From assembly GCA_016937975.1 (NCBI GenBank), contig JAFGVN010000153.1, positions 1-43,346 of the forward strand: 43,346 nucleotides of DNA, given 5' to 3'. Position 1 is the stretch's first letter. Each line of letters begins with the position of its first letter. The notes beneath the pieces were generated by a model. The model was not told where the DNA came from, did no database searches, and saw nothing but the letters and a program-made list of their open reading frames with translations. A program made the position numbers and the translations under genes. Shown piece after piece: positions 21,399 to 29,802 of this stretch. Origin of the DNA: Clostridia bacterium (GTDB taxonomy: Bacteria; Bacillota; Clostridia; Peptostreptococcales; Acidaminobacteraceae).

Positions 21399-23056
21399 AG
21401 ACGTACCTCTCTTGGCAAGCCTATTTTAACGGATGTCCCTTGACTCGGTTCAGATACAATTTCAAAGTAATGTTGATCTCCGTAAATGGCTTTTAGCCTT
21501 TTCTTTACATTTTCCAAACCAAAACCCTCGCGCCACTTGCTCATATCCATGCCAACACCATCATCTTCTACTTGTATCCATGAGAACTGTTCATCAAAAT
21601 AAATTCTGATATGAACATTCCCTTGATCTGCCTTTGGAAAAATACCATGTTTAACGGCATTTTCTACTATAGGCTGCAACATTAATGGTGGTATTTGAAA
21701 ATCCATTTCATCAGGTAAATCATAAGTAACATTGAGTTTATCTCCAAATCGAGCTTTCTCAATTTCCAAATAGGTTTCTACATGTTTCAATTCATCTTTA
21801 ATGTTGATAAACGCCTGAGTGGTTTGAAGATTGTTTCTAAAGTAATCCCCTAAATGGATCAAAAGATTCCTTGCGTCTTGAGGAGAAGTTCGAATGAGTG
21901 ATACAATGGTATTAATGGCATTAAAGAGAAAATGAGGGTTGATTTGTGCTTGTAATGCTTGTATTTCAGCCTTTGTTCTTAAGTTTGCCTCTTTCTCAAT
22001 TTGACTCAATTCCAACTGTGTTGAAAATAGTTTGCCTAACCCTCTTGCAAGTTCTTCATCCACTATAGAAATACCGTTTACTTCAGATTTATATAATTTT
22101 AAGGTCCCAACTGTTTTATTTTTGAGTTTCAAAGGTACAATAATTGCACTATTTAAAGCAAGATTTTTATATAGGCAATTCACACCTTGTGTATTCTGGC
22201 TGATTAAATAATGTCCAGTTTCCAAAACATGTCTTGTCATATCTGTTTCAATGGGAAAGCCTTCACGATTATACGCTTCTAGAATCCCTGCATTCCCTAA
22301 AATTCTTTCATGGTCAGTAATGACTACCGCTTTAAAATCGGTCATCTGATAAATAATTTCTGTAACTTGTTTAACACCTTCTTTTAAGCCACGTCTAAAA
22401 TATTGTAATGTTTCATCTGCAATTTTAAGGGTTTGTTGTGCTCTCAGTGCAGCTTCTGAATCTTGTAATTTCTTTATATTATCGACTATGGCGATAAAAA
22501 CAGATATCCCTATGGCATTCATAATAATCATTGGCATACCAATGATGGAAACTAAATTCGTCGCATACGCATAAGGTCTTGCCACAATTATGATGATGAC
22601 CATCTGTAAAAACTCTGCAACGGTTCCTGTCACCCAAGCAAATAAAATGGGATTCTTACTTTTTACAAAAGATATACTCAAATAACCGGCTAAAGTCCCC
22701 TCAACTAAAGTGGATATCGCACAAGAAATAGAAGTTGGACCTAGTGGATCTATTAAATAGCGATGTAAACCTGCAATAAATCCTGACAACATACCAACAA
22801 TCGGTCCGCCTATTAATCCGCCTACAACAACGCCAATCACACGAGTATTTACGATAGCACCTTTGAAATCTATGCCTGTATAAGTGCCTAGTATCCCCAA
22901 ACCACCAAAAACACAGGCCATGATCAACTGGTCTGTAAATTTCAATTTTATATTGGTAACAAAAATATGCTTAAAAGGCTTCGTCCTTGAAAATACGAAT
23001 GAAATCATAATTAAAAAACCAACTCTATTGGCTAATTCAAAAAACAATGTAAACAT
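21395..23056 (-). CDS. LytS/BtsS-type sensor histidine kinase (5TM-GAF-HisKA_4TM type)
   Basis: A 553-residue kinase. The N-terminal ~195 residues are the LytS-type multi-helix membrane sensor (V-V-G-G-L-I-G-G-P-I-V-G-M-L-S-G and H-R-Y-L-I-D-P are typical). A GAF-like domain follows at about 225-350. The His_kinase domain has Q-A-Q-I-N-P-H-F-L-F-N-A-I-N-T with the phospho-accepting His near 377. A HATPase domain closes the chain (P-I-V-E-N-A-V-K-H-G, D-D-G-V-G-M). Family members sense external pyruvate or cell-wall-related cues. With CstA in the same cluster, a nutrient cue such as pyruvate is most likely. Confidence 0.92.
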   Translation of the reverse strand: MFTLFFELANRVGFLIMISFVFSRTKPFKHIFVTNIKLKFTDQLIMACVFGGLGILGTYTGIDFKGAIVNTRVIGVVVGGLIGGPIVGMLSGFIAGLHRYLIDPLGPTSISCAISTLVEGTLAGYLSISFVKSKNPILFAWVTGTVAEFLQMVIIIIVARPYAYATNLVSIIGMPMIIMNAIGISVFIAIVDNIKKLQDSEAALRAQQTLKIADETLQYFRRGLKEGVKQVTEIIYQMTDFKAVVITDHERILGNAGILEAYNREGFPIETDMTRHVLETGHYLISQNTQGVNCLYKNLALNSAIIVPLKLKNKTVGTLKLYKSEVNGISIVDEELARGLGKLFSTQLELSQIEKEANLRTKAEIQALQAQINPHFLFNAINTIVSLIRTSPQDARNLLIHLGDYFRNNLQTTQAFINIKDELKHVETYLEIEKARFGDKLNVTYDLPDEMDFQIPPLMLQPIVENAVKHGIFPKADQGNVHIRIYFDEQFSWIQVEDDGVGMDMSKWREGFGLENVKKRLKAIYGDQHYFEIVSEPSQGTSVKIGLPREVRL

Positions 23057-23191
23057 AAAACACCTTTCTCTAAATCTAATCTCATATTATCATAGTGATT
23101 TAAATTCCAAAAGGATGTTTTGCATTTTCTCCAAAAAGGATAAAAATTGATTATTGATCCACTTAAAAATGCTCTGATAAAGTTTCTAATT

Positions 23192-23305
23192 CTATGGTAC
23201 TTTTCCTAAGGCTTCTATTTTTTCAAATAATCCTTTCATTTGTAGCACTTCTTCCTTTAAAATATCGTTACGCGACTGTAATTGATCAAAAAAAAAAGTG
23301 AGCAT
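23192..23305 (-). CDS. Possible 37-residue coiled-coil protein starting inside a terminator
   Basis: A short frame starts at ATG 23305 with AGGAG 8 bases upstream (inside the hairpin region) and ends at TAG 23192-23194. The product begins M-L-T-F-F-F, the Phe run coming from the T-tract of the terminator. It continues as an amphipathic helix with regularly spaced Leu/Ile (L-Q-S-R-N-D-I-L-K-E-E-V-L-Q-M-K-G). It would be made only from RNA that reads through the terminator of the lipoprotein gene. It could also be a fossil of a longer helical protein. I do not recognise it. Confidence 0.3.
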   Translation of the reverse strand: MLTFFFDQLQSRNDILKEEVLQMKGLFEKIEALGKVP

Positions 23306-23313
23306 TGCTCACT
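23288..23313 (-). terminator. Terminator of the small lipoprotein gene
   Basis: AGTGAGC and GCTCACT flank ATT, followed on the minus strand by ten T. Only 10 bases beyond the lipoprotein stop codon. Confidence 0.85.
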
Positions 23314-23322
23314 CCTAATGCA

Positions 23323-23607
23323 TTATTTAACACGGTTATAGGTCATAGAATCGCCCTCATCTGTAACTGTTAGTGTGTCTCCATCTACTTCAAAAGTTAC
23401 TTCAAATGCCATGCCTTCATATTCCAGTACCAAAGTATCATCCTCTACATGATAATTACAAATCATTTCTCCATCAACATAAAACTCATCACTAGTGAAT
23501 TCAATGGTTTCCCCTTCACCTTCCCATTTGCCCTTAATGCTGTCACTGCTACAAGCTACTAATAGTAATGAAACAATTAAAACAATAACCCAAAATTTTC
23601 TTTTCAT
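23323..23607 (-). CDS. Small lipoprotein with lipocalin-like beta fold
   Basis: A 94-residue lipoprotein: basic start, hydrophobic core and lipobox LVAC with Cys19. The mature part, beginning S-I-K-G-K-W-E-G-E-G-E-T-I-E-F, is a chain of short acidic beta strands. This G-x-W...F.....y....L.....g pattern resembles small DUF5640/lipocalin-like lipoproteins of Firmicutes. Function unknown. It is followed at once by a terminator and shows RBS GGGAG upstream, so it is probably its own unit. Confidence 0.8.
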   Translation of the reverse strand: MKRKFWVIVLIVSLLLVACSSDSIKGKWEGEGETIEFTSDEFYVDGEMICNYHVEDDTLVLEYEGMAFEVTFEVDGDTLTVTDEGDSMTYNRVK

Positions 23608-23657
23608 AAGACTCTCCCTTCATGATATTATCAAATTCTTAACCCATTTATTGATTT

Positions 23658-24533
23658 TTAAACATCAATTCCAATAACTGTTTTTACAAGAACACCGATT
23701 AAGAAAGAAATACCAGCAACACCTAAGGAAATAACAGCCATCTCAATAAAACGACGTTTAAAGTTCAAATCTTTTGCCACTGAAATGTAGTAGTTAAATA
23801 AAAAGATGATTAAAACAGCTACACTTAAGGTACAGGCCAAGCTTACAAAGGGGTTCGGAATAATCAAGTATGGCAGCACCAAGAAAATTACGGTAAGAAT
23901 ATAAGCTACACCAGTGTAAATAGAAGATTTAAAGGCATCATCACCGCCTTCTTGACGAGTAGATAGGTATTCACTTGCAGCCATTGAAAATGAAGCACTA
24001 ATACCAGTAATTAAACCTGTTAAGGCAATTAATTTTGTATTTTGAAAAGCAAAAGTATACCCAGCCAATGCACCGGTTAATTCTACTAAAGCATCATTAA
24101 GTCCCAACACTACTGATCCAATATAATTTAAACGCTCTTCATTAATCATACCAATTAATTCTTGCTCATGACGTTCTTCATCTTCTATGATTTCATCTAC
24201 AAAATCAAGTTTCTCGTTGATCTCACCATAGCTTTCAATACCTTTGCCTTCACCTTTTTCAAAAAGTTTGATACTGAAGGTCAAACCCATCATTTTTGTG
24301 ATCAGAACCCGCATAAAAATTTTTATTTTTTGAGGTTTGACTTCTTCACCGGTGACTACTTTTATACGTTCATAATGTGACAATTCATCCTTAGCCACTT
24401 CCTTGACAATGTTTTTGTTATGTTCATCTTTAATTAACTCTGCTATTTTCAAATACATATGATGTGCATTAATTTCATCTTGTTGATCTTTAAGTAATTT
24501 TTTCCTTGTGTTTTCATCTATTTTGTATGACAA
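23658..24533 (-). CDS. Ferritin-like/VIT1 fusion membrane iron (manganese) transporter
   Basis: A 291-residue fusion. The N-terminal ~130 residues form a rubrerythrin/ferritin-like four-helix domain with metal ligands in Q-Q-D-E-I-N-A-H-H, D-E-L-S-H-Y-E and D-E-E-R-H-E-Q-E. The C-terminal half is a VIT1/CCC1 transporter domain with five helices (G-L-N-D-A-L-V-E-L-T-G-A-L-A-G, then S-M-A-A-S-E-Y-L-S). Proteins of this type (MbfA-like) export iron or manganese and protect against peroxide. The start is TTG 24533 with AAAGGAG 6 bases upstream. A peroxiredoxin gene lies upstream on the same strand, in keeping with an oxidative-stress function, but a hairpin between the two suggests separate transcripts. 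Confidence 0.88.
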   Translation of the reverse strand: MSYKIDENTRKKLLKDQQDEINAHHMYLKIAELIKDEHNKNIVKEVAKDELSHYERIKVVTGEEVKPQKIKIFMRVLITKMMGLTFSIKLFEKGEGKGIESYGEINEKLDFVDEIIEDEERHEQELIGMINEERLNYIGSVVLGLNDALVELTGALAGYTFAFQNTKLIALTGLITGISASFSMAASEYLSTRQEGGDDAFKSSIYTGVAYILTVIFLVLPYLIIPNPFVSLACTLSVAVLIIFLFNYYISVAKDLNFKRRFIEMAVISLGVAGISFLIGVLVKTVIGIDV

Positions 24534-24652
24534 TGCAAACTCCTTTCATCTTCCTATTTCCATCTTATCACTAAGACTTTTTTCTGACTATTCACTTTTC
24601 TTCTTTTTTGACAGCTATGTAAAACCCATTGATTATTTTTGCTTTTGAATAT

Positions 24653-24688
24653 GAAAGAAACACAAATGCAAAGCATTTGCGTTCTTTC
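24653..24688 (-). terminator. Hairpin after the peroxiredoxin gene
   Basis: GAAAGAA..CAAATGC pairs with GCATTTG..TTCTTTC around AAA. The downstream U-tract on the minus strand is weak, so termination may be partial. Confidence 0.6.
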
Positions 24689-24709
24689 TTGAGTATGATC
24701 AAAAAGTTA

Positions 24710-25384
24710 TTATAAATTCTTTGTGCAGAACCACCAGTCCTTGCACTCAATTTCGCCTCTTTCAGCTTGCTTTAATCGTTCAACAACCAATGCTTCTGAA
24801 CTTGCAGGTGGCACAATGACTTTATCACCTAAGGCTGCAGCCGTGTTGTTTGGCCAGTTTTCAGGAATGGCTACCCCATTTCGATCTGAGGTTTGAAGAC
24901 CTTTTAAAGCTCTTAAAACTTCATCAACGCTTCTTCCTACTTCTTGAGGATAATACATCATTAGTCTTAGAACACCTTTATCATCAACAATGAAAACTGC
25001 TCTTACAGTATTTGTACCTTTATTGGGATGCAACATGCCTAAACGTGTAGATACTTGTCCTAATTCATCTGCAATGACAGGGAATGGAATTTTAACACCC
25101 ATATTTTCATCAATCCATTGAACCCATTTGATATGTGAGAACACTTGGTCTACTGATAAACCGACTAACTCTGCGTTTAACGCCTTAAATTCTTCTGTTT
25201 TTTTTGCAAAACCAATAAATTCAGTTGTGCAAACTGGTGTAAAATCACCTGGGTGGCTAAATAATACAAACCATTTGCCTTTATAATCTTCAGGTAGTTG
25301 CTGTACACCATGAGTAGTTTTTACAGTCATACTTGGGAAATGATCGCCTAATAGTGGTAGCTTTGCTTCAAATTTGTTTTCCAT
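24710..25384 (-). CDS. Peroxiredoxin, Prx6/archaeal type with C-terminal cysteine pair
   Basis: A 224-residue thiol peroxidase that reduces peroxides in the cytoplasm. The active site is [13 protein letters not shown] with peroxidatic Cys52. The long C-terminal arm and two late cysteines (214 and 220, six apart) match the archaeal-type peroxiredoxins, where the second pair resolves the disulfide. The ATG at 25384 follows GGAGG by 8 bases; an in-frame start at 25399 overlaps that site. About 60 bases upstream is a near-perfect PerR-type operator, so peroxide induction is likely. This and the VIT1 fusion form a peroxide/iron defence neighbourhood. Confidence 0.93.
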   Translation of the reverse strand: MENKFEAKLPLLGDHFPSMTVKTTHGVQQLPEDYKGKWFVLFSHPGDFTPVCTTEFIGFAKKTEEFKALNAELVGLSVDQVFSHIKWVQWIDENMGVKIPFPVIADELGQVSTRLGMLHPNKGTNTVRAVFIVDDKGVLRLMMYYPQEVGRSVDEVLRALKGLQTSDRNGVAIPENWPNNTAAALGDKVIVPPASSEALVVERLKQAERGEIECKDWWFCTKNL

Positions 25385-25441
25385 TTGTTCTTCCTCCATA
25401 TATTCTTATTTTAATAATTCTCTCAATTTGTATTTATTTTA

Positions 25442-25462
25442 AATTTGTAATGATTACAAATT
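25442..25462. promoter_or_regulatory. PerR/Fur-family operator (PerR-box-like palindrome)
   Basis: AATTTGTAAT-G-ATTACAAATT is a perfect 10-1-10 palindrome. Its core TTGTAATGATTACAA matches the PerR box TTATAATNATTATAA in 13 of the 14 defined positions when a T/G and C/T change per arm is allowed symmetrically. It sits upstream of the peroxiredoxin gene where a repressor would cover the promoter. Confidence 0.7.
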
Positions 25463-25588
25463 AATGATATCTGTTTTTAACCACCTTGTCAATACTTTTA
25501 AATTATTTTTTTCAACTTCTGTCCCTAATGAAGCGAAAGAAAACTCCTAAACCCTTGTTATCAGTTGTCTTAAGTCCATACAACAAAT

Positions 25589-25618
25589 AAAAAAACTATG
25601 CACAATGTCATAGTTTTT
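25589..25618 (-). terminator. Terminator of the LytTR/DUF3021/ABC operon
   Basis: AAAAACTATG and CATAGTTTTT form a stem around CACAATGT; the minus strand continues with a T-run. Confidence 0.85.
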
Positions 25619-25624
25619 CAAATA

Positions 25625-26368
25625 TTATTCATACTTAAAGGTTTTGTAAGAAATTATGATCAATACTAAACTTAAAAGCAACAAAACACCAATATGCATA
25701 GTAAAATCCGATAAAGCTTTTCCAAGCCAAAGTCCTTTCATTAATTCTACACCATAAGTTAATGGAAGGCCTTTTGAAATCATTTTAATACCATTAGGCA
25801 TGAACTCCAAGGGTAAGGTAGCACCTGACAAAAACAACATCGGAAAATAAATCACATAGGATATGGCTAATGCTGCTTTGGCATTTTTTGAAATACTTGC
25901 GATACACAAACCAAGTGAAAACAAATTAATCACAACAAGAAGATAAGCCAATAACATGAGCAACACATTGCCATAAAATTTTAAATGGAAAACAATGATA
26001 CCGACAACAATAAGAATCAAAGAACTGATCATTGTAACGACTGTATTCACTACAAATTGTGAGATTAGAATTTCCTTCGGACCCATGGGTGTTGCCTTAA
26101 AACGTTTTAAAATTTTTCTTTCTCTATACTGAGACAAAGTAATGGGCAAAGTCATTAACCCGGCTACGGCAATAACCATACCTAAATAACCTGGGGTTAA
26201 AACATCCACCGAGCCATACCCTCCATAATAAGTTGAAGGTTCATTGCCATAGATACTGCCAAAGAGCAAAAGCATCATCACAGGAAAAACAAGAGAGAAA
26301 AAAACATTTAAAAAATTTCTTATATTTAAAGACCATTCAACTTTAATGGTCGAAACAAGTTTCTTCAT
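25625..26368 (-). CDS. ABC-2 type permease
   Basis: A 247-residue membrane subunit of an ABC exporter (ABC-2 family, PF01061-like), with six hydrophobic helices at about 20-40, 55-78, 102-130, 135-160, 165-190 and 220-242. The conserved cytoplasmic R-E-R-K-I-L-K-R-F-K-A-T-P coupling segment is present (after helix 2). I chose ATG 26368, 7 bases after GGAGG. The stop of the ATPase gene is 2 bases away, so the two are co-translated. Likely exports a drug, peptide or lipid; the substrate is unknown. Confidence 0.9.
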   Translation of the reverse strand: MKKLVSTIKVEWSLNIRNFLNVFFSLVFPVMMLLLFGSIYGNEPSTYYGGYGSVDVLTPGYLGMVIAVAGLMTLPITLSQYRERKILKRFKATPMGPKEILISQFVVNTVVTMISSLILIVVGIIVFHLKFYGNVLLMLLAYLLVVINLFSLGLCIASISKNAKAALAISYVIYFPMLFLSGATLPLEFMPNGIKMISKGLPLTYGVELMKGLWLGKALSDFTMHIGVLLLLSLVLIIISYKTFKYE

Positions 26369-26370
26369 GA

Positions 26371-27282
26371 TCATACCTCCCAATATTTTCCTGTTAGTTT
26401 TAAATATGCATCTTCTAATGTTGGAGATTTCATCTGTATTTTTTCATAAGGAATCTTATAATGGTTCAAAGCTAATACCACATGAGTAATCAGGTCCTCA
26501 TGAGAAGATGATACCTTCACTGTTTCTTGAATAAATTCGACTTCCGCCTCTATTTTCAAAACACTTTTTAATTGTTGCATTTCTTCTATACCAGCTTTAA
26601 AGGATACTTCATGATTCAACTGTGTCGAAGCAATGACTTGGTCTAAAGTATCTACCAAAAGAAGTTTCCCCTCATCAAGAACAGCAATTTGATCACATAA
26701 ATAACTTGCTTCTTCCATGTTGTGCGTCGTTAAGAAAATCGTTAAACCTACTTCTTTTAAAGCTTTAATTTCTGCCCACATTTCTTTTTTTGAATTAGGA
26801 TCTAATCCTGTTGTAAGTTCATCTAAAAAGAGAATATGAGGTTTTCCAATTAAAGCGAGTATGATTGCAATCTTTTGTCTCTGACCCCCTGAAAGGGTAT
26901 TAACATAATTATTCGCCTTATCACTCAGATGAAATTTCTTCAAAAGTTCATTGTAATCTGCAGGTTTTTCATATAAATCAGAAAACCATTTGCACAATTC
27001 TTTTACCTTTAGATGTTCCGGATAAGCAGTTTCCTGGAGTTGTACACCAATGGTGTTGTATAGCTTTTTCCCAAGTTGATTTACATCTTGACCTTCAATT
27101 AAAATTTGACCTTTATCATATTTTTTCAAGCCTGCCATACATTCCATTAATGTAGATTTGCCAGCACCATTGGGACCTAGCAGACCAAATATTTCACCTT
27201 CTTTAATCCGTAAACTCACATCATCGACCGCTTTCAATTCGCCATAGGTTTTAACCAGTTCTTTTACTTCTATTGCAATCAT
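26371..27282 (-). CDS. ABC transporter ATP-binding protein
   Basis: A 303-residue ATPase for the adjacent permease. Walker A is GPNGAGKST (about 38-46), the signature is L-S-G-G-Q-R-Q-K, Walker B is I-L-F-L-D-E-L-T-T-G-L-D-P, and the H-loop is T-T-H-N-M-E-E-A. The C-terminal ~80 residues form the extra domain of drug-exporting DrrA/CcmA-type ATPases. ATG 27282 has AGGAGG 6 bases upstream and directly follows the DUF3021 stop codon. Part of the LytTR-DUF3021-ABC operon. Confidence 0.92.
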   Translation of the reverse strand: MIAIEVKELVKTYGELKAVDDVSLRIKEGEIFGLLGPNGAGKSTLMECMAGLKKYDKGQILIEGQDVNQLGKKLYNTIGVQLQETAYPEHLKVKELCKWFSDLYEKPADYNELLKKFHLSDKANNYVNTLSGGQRQKIAIILALIGKPHILFLDELTTGLDPNSKKEMWAEIKALKEVGLTIFLTTHNMEEASYLCDQIAVLDEGKLLLVDTLDQVIASTQLNHEVSFKAGIEEMQQLKSVLKIEAEVEFIQETVKVSSSHEDLITHVVLALNHYKIPYEKIQMKSPTLEDAYLKLTGKYWEV

Positions 27283-27283
27283 T

Positions 27284-27721
27284 TTAAGCCTCCTGATGTT
27301 CAATAAACATCTTTAATTCTGCATTTAGGTCTTTGAGTTTATGAGACCAATATAATTTAAAACCTAGCCATATTGCAGCATAAAAGGAAAAGTAGAATAA
27401 GATAAAGACAATTCTTCCTGCTGTTTGTTCTGGCATCCAATGAATCTTAGCAGCAACCCACAAATATGGTAGATTCACTAAGCTGTGTATCGACGTCTGT
27501 CTCATCAAGCTCCATTCCTCAACATCAAAAATGACGGTGCTCGCTGCCATATAAAAGCCAACTGCTATGGCTGCTAGATAATTGAATAAAACCACCTTTG
27601 ACTCTATGACCAAGGTCCCATTTGACAGGGACATACCCAAGATTACCGTATAACCCATTGCCAGACCTATGAGCATGCCAATGAGTCCACGTATCATCAC
27701 TTGTTTAAGATAATATTTCAT
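27284..27721 (-). CDS. DUF3021 family membrane protein
   Basis: A 145-residue protein with four hydrophobic helices (about 8-30, 40-62, 70-90, 100-122) and a charged C-terminal tail. This matches DUF3021, a family almost always encoded next to stand-alone LytTR regulators. It probably acts as a membrane-bound controller or anti-activator of the LytTR partner (inference from conserved pairing). It overlaps the LytTR gene by ATGA with GGAGG just before the start. Confidence 0.85.
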   Translation of the reverse strand: MKYYLKQVMIRGLIGMLIGLAMGYTVILGMSLSNGTLVIESKVVLFNYLAAIAVGFYMAASTVIFDVEEWSLMRQTSIHSLVNLPYLWVAAKIHWMPEQTAGRIVFILFYFSFYAAIWLGFKLYWSHKLKDLNAELKMFIEHQEA

Positions 27722-28170
27722 TTTTCTCCTCCTAAGTTGATAAATTTTTTCACAGCATTCACATACCTTCTGGAAATGATTTCTTCCTTCTTATTTTTAA
27801 ATTGAACAACGAGACTCCCATTGAAACTCATGTTAATCTTATGTATTTTAAGAATGTTGACAATGGCAGATTTGGAGATCCTTATGAATCTATCCTTTGG
27901 CACAATCTCTTCCAGTTCATATAGTTTTTGCTTTACTTCAAAGGTTTGCTCAGAAGTTGATGCATATACTTTTCTGCCTAAAGTATAAAAGCAATCTATT
28001 TCCATAGCATCTAATACATAAATTTGTGTCTCTTGCTTCCCAGAAATAATAACACTATTCAGAGATTCTATTTTATCAATTATGGATGAAACCTCTGTAT
28101 TCATTTTAGGTGCCTGAATCACTACTTTTACTTCAATGTAAGATGGATTTATATCTAATTCAAATTTCAT
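27718..28170 (-). CDS. Stand-alone LytTR DNA-binding regulator
   Basis: A 150-residue protein with only a LytTR domain (about 50-145: Y-V-L-D-A-M-E-I-D-C-F-Y...V-Y-A-S-T, P-K-D-R-F-I-R-I-S-K-S-A-I-V-N, S-F-N-G-S-L, I-I-S-R-R-Y-V). It has a short N-terminal region and no receiver. Such regulators work with a DUF3021 membrane partner instead of a histidine kinase. ATG 28170 follows GAGGAG; the GTG at 28182 overlaps that site. A LytTR-type site lies directly upstream, suggesting autoregulation of the whole ABC operon. Confidence 0.9.
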   Translation of the reverse strand: MKFELDINPSYIEVKVVIQAPKMNTEVSSIIDKIESLNSVIISGKQETQIYVLDAMEIDCFYTLGRKVYASTSEQTFEVKQKLYELEEIVPKDRFIRISKSAIVNILKIHKINMSFNGSLVVQFKNKKEEIISRRYVNAVKKFINLGGEK

Positions 28171-28192
28171 TTCTTCCGCCACTCCTCTTCTC

Positions 28193-28217
28193 TTTACATT
28201 TTTAGTATAAACGTAAA
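28193..28217 (-). promoter_or_regulatory. Putative LytTR operator overlapping the operon -10
   Basis: An imperfect dyad TTTAC...GTAAA with 10 inner bases also symmetrical. On the minus strand it contains TACGTTTAT (28215-28207), an exact fit to the LytTR half-site consensus, and TATACT usable as -10. It lies just upstream of the LytTR gene. Confidence 0.55.
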
Positions 28218-28221
28218 AAAA

Positions 28222-28260
28222 AAATAAATCGAGCCACCTTGTGTAAGTGGTCGATTTATT
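28222..28260 (-). terminator. Terminator of the MMPL/heptad-repeat operon
   Basis: AATAAATCGA and TCGATTTATT pair, with inner CCAC/GTGG. On the minus strand a run of ten T follows. Confidence 0.85.
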
Positions 28261-28272
28261 GACATAAGCGGT

Positions 28273-29802
28273 TTAAAAAATTGATTGGATCAATTGTTTT
28301 ACTTTAGTCCAAAAACTTTCTTTTTTTGGTATTGGTTCCACATAATGATCTTCAACCTCAATTTTCACAGCTTCTGTTTTCATTAAGAATTGAACAGAAT
28401 GAACAAATTGATTCTCAGAAGATGTATATGAAATTAACTTTGAATCATCATGATTGAATTCTGAAAGCATTTGTTCAATGGATTCTGCCATTTGAGCATC
28501 CATTTGATTGGTTTCCGCTTCAAAAGTCTCCGTACCTTCTTGATAAGTTTTCATACCTAGCACTAAAGCTTTTAAACCTTCATTAATTTCTGAAGCCCCT
28601 AAATACAATTCATTCGCTGATTGACCCAAGGCTTTTGCATTGCCAACATACTCTGATAAACCCGTAAGAATCGAATTTGAGCCTGCTGCCAGTTGATCGA
28701 CACCTGCGAAATAATCTTGCAGTCCTTGGGTTAATTGTACTGTTTGTTCCAATTGTTCCAAGAGGGGTGCAAAAGCAGGGTCACTTAAAACCATTTGATA
28801 GTTTTCTTTTGTGAGAACAACATCGGTCATACCCATTTGTATCAACTGTCCATTGGCTTGTATAAAGGCATTCTCTTCTAAAGCTTCTACACCTACTTTC
28901 AAGGGTAATCCATTTTGTGACATTCCCTTTAAACCATTCACAATTTCAGATAAGCCACCTACTAAAGCTTGCCCTTCATCAGCAAAAGCATTTACACCAT
29001 CTGCATAAGCTCTTAATCCACGGGTGTAAGTGTTTAATCCATCGGATAATTGATTAAGACCTTCTGATAATTCAACTGCACCAGAATTCAATTGTGAAAC
29101 AGCCTCTTTTAAAGCAGTCAATTCATTTGAAAGTTGTGATGTATCCACTTGAAAATCAAAAACCATTTTTATGGCATTTAAGGAAATGGCACTCATTTCA
29201 AAATCATGGACATCAGCTGATAGTTTTAACGTTTTTTCTTGTCCTGGTAAAACAACATACGCAATTTGCTTTTGACCTGCAGCATCGATCACTGTTGCAT
29301 ACTCCGCTTCTAAAGAACTGATTACATCCTTTGGTATGGCTAGACTCACTTGCAGTGCAAAGCTGTCAAAGAACATTTCCAAATCCTCATTACCTTTTTG
29401 AACATCCATGTGGATTTCTAAGTGTCCCGTTGCACCTGGCAAATCAGAAATCGAAATTTCCTGGCCATCTAAAAAGTAACTTAGCTCAAATTTCCATGGT
29501 AATTCTGGATTCACAACTTGCCCGGAATAATAAAAATGACTTGGTGATGATGAAAGGTTTAATTGTCCATTTTCATAAGACAAGTCCTCTAGGTTTGATA
29601 AATTTTCCAAGGCACTATAGGCACCATAGTCCTTATTCAAACCATGTAAACCATTCACAACAATTGTATTATTTATGGAACCATCTCCATTTAAAATAAC
29701 ATATATGGTTTCATCCTTATAACCTTCTGACTCTTCTGCCAAGACTATACTGCTACTGATCAGTAGGAGGAATGACAGCATCAAAACCAAAACTCTCTTC
29801 AT
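28273..29802 (-). CDS. Secreted heptad-repeat (YhgE/Pip-like) partner of the MMPL exporter
   Basis: A 509-residue exported protein with signal peptide (about 1-23, ending V-L-A). The central part (about 230-430) has repeats of the kind L-x-x-G-x-x-x-L, for example L-N-S-G-A-V-E-L-S-E-G-L-N-Q-L-S-D-G-L, typical of YhgE/Pip and X-X-X-Leu-X-X-Gly heptad proteins that accompany MMPL exporters. Unlike YhgE it has no C-terminal membrane helices; it ends in a basic amphipathic stretch. It likely forms a long extracytoplasmic coiled rod working with the exporter. It overlaps the MMPL gene (TAATG). Confidence 0.85.
   Translation of the reverse strand: MKRVLVLMLSFLLLISSSIVLAEESEGYKDETIYVILNGDGSINNTIVVNGLHGLNKDYGAYSALENLSNLEDLSYENGQLNLSSSPSHFYYSGQVVNPELPWKFELSYFLDGQEISISDLPGATGHLEIHMDVQKGNEDLEMFFDSFALQVSLAIPKDVISSLEAEYATVIDAAGQKQIAYVVLPGQEKTLKLSADVHDFEMSAISLNAIKMVFDFQVDTSQLSNELTALKEAVSQLNSGAVELSEGLNQLSDGLNTYTRGLRAYADGVNAFADEGQALVGGLSEIVNGLKGMSQNGLPLKVGVEALEENAFIQANGQLIQMGMTDVVLTKENYQMVLSDPAFAPLLEQLEQTVQLTQGLQDYFAGVDQLAAGSNSILTGLSEYVGNAKALGQSANELYLGASEINEGLKALVLGMKTYQEGTETFEAETNQMDAQMAESIEQMLSEFNHDDSKLISYTSSENQFVHSVQFLMKTEAVKIEVEDHYVEPIPKKESFWTKVKQLIQSIF

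Noticed and set aside
29331-29699. 122-codon plus-strand frame opposite the heptad-repeat gene
   Set aside because: Low-complexity translation rich in His, Leu and Pro typical of an antisense shadow; the minus-strand gene has signal peptide and repeats.
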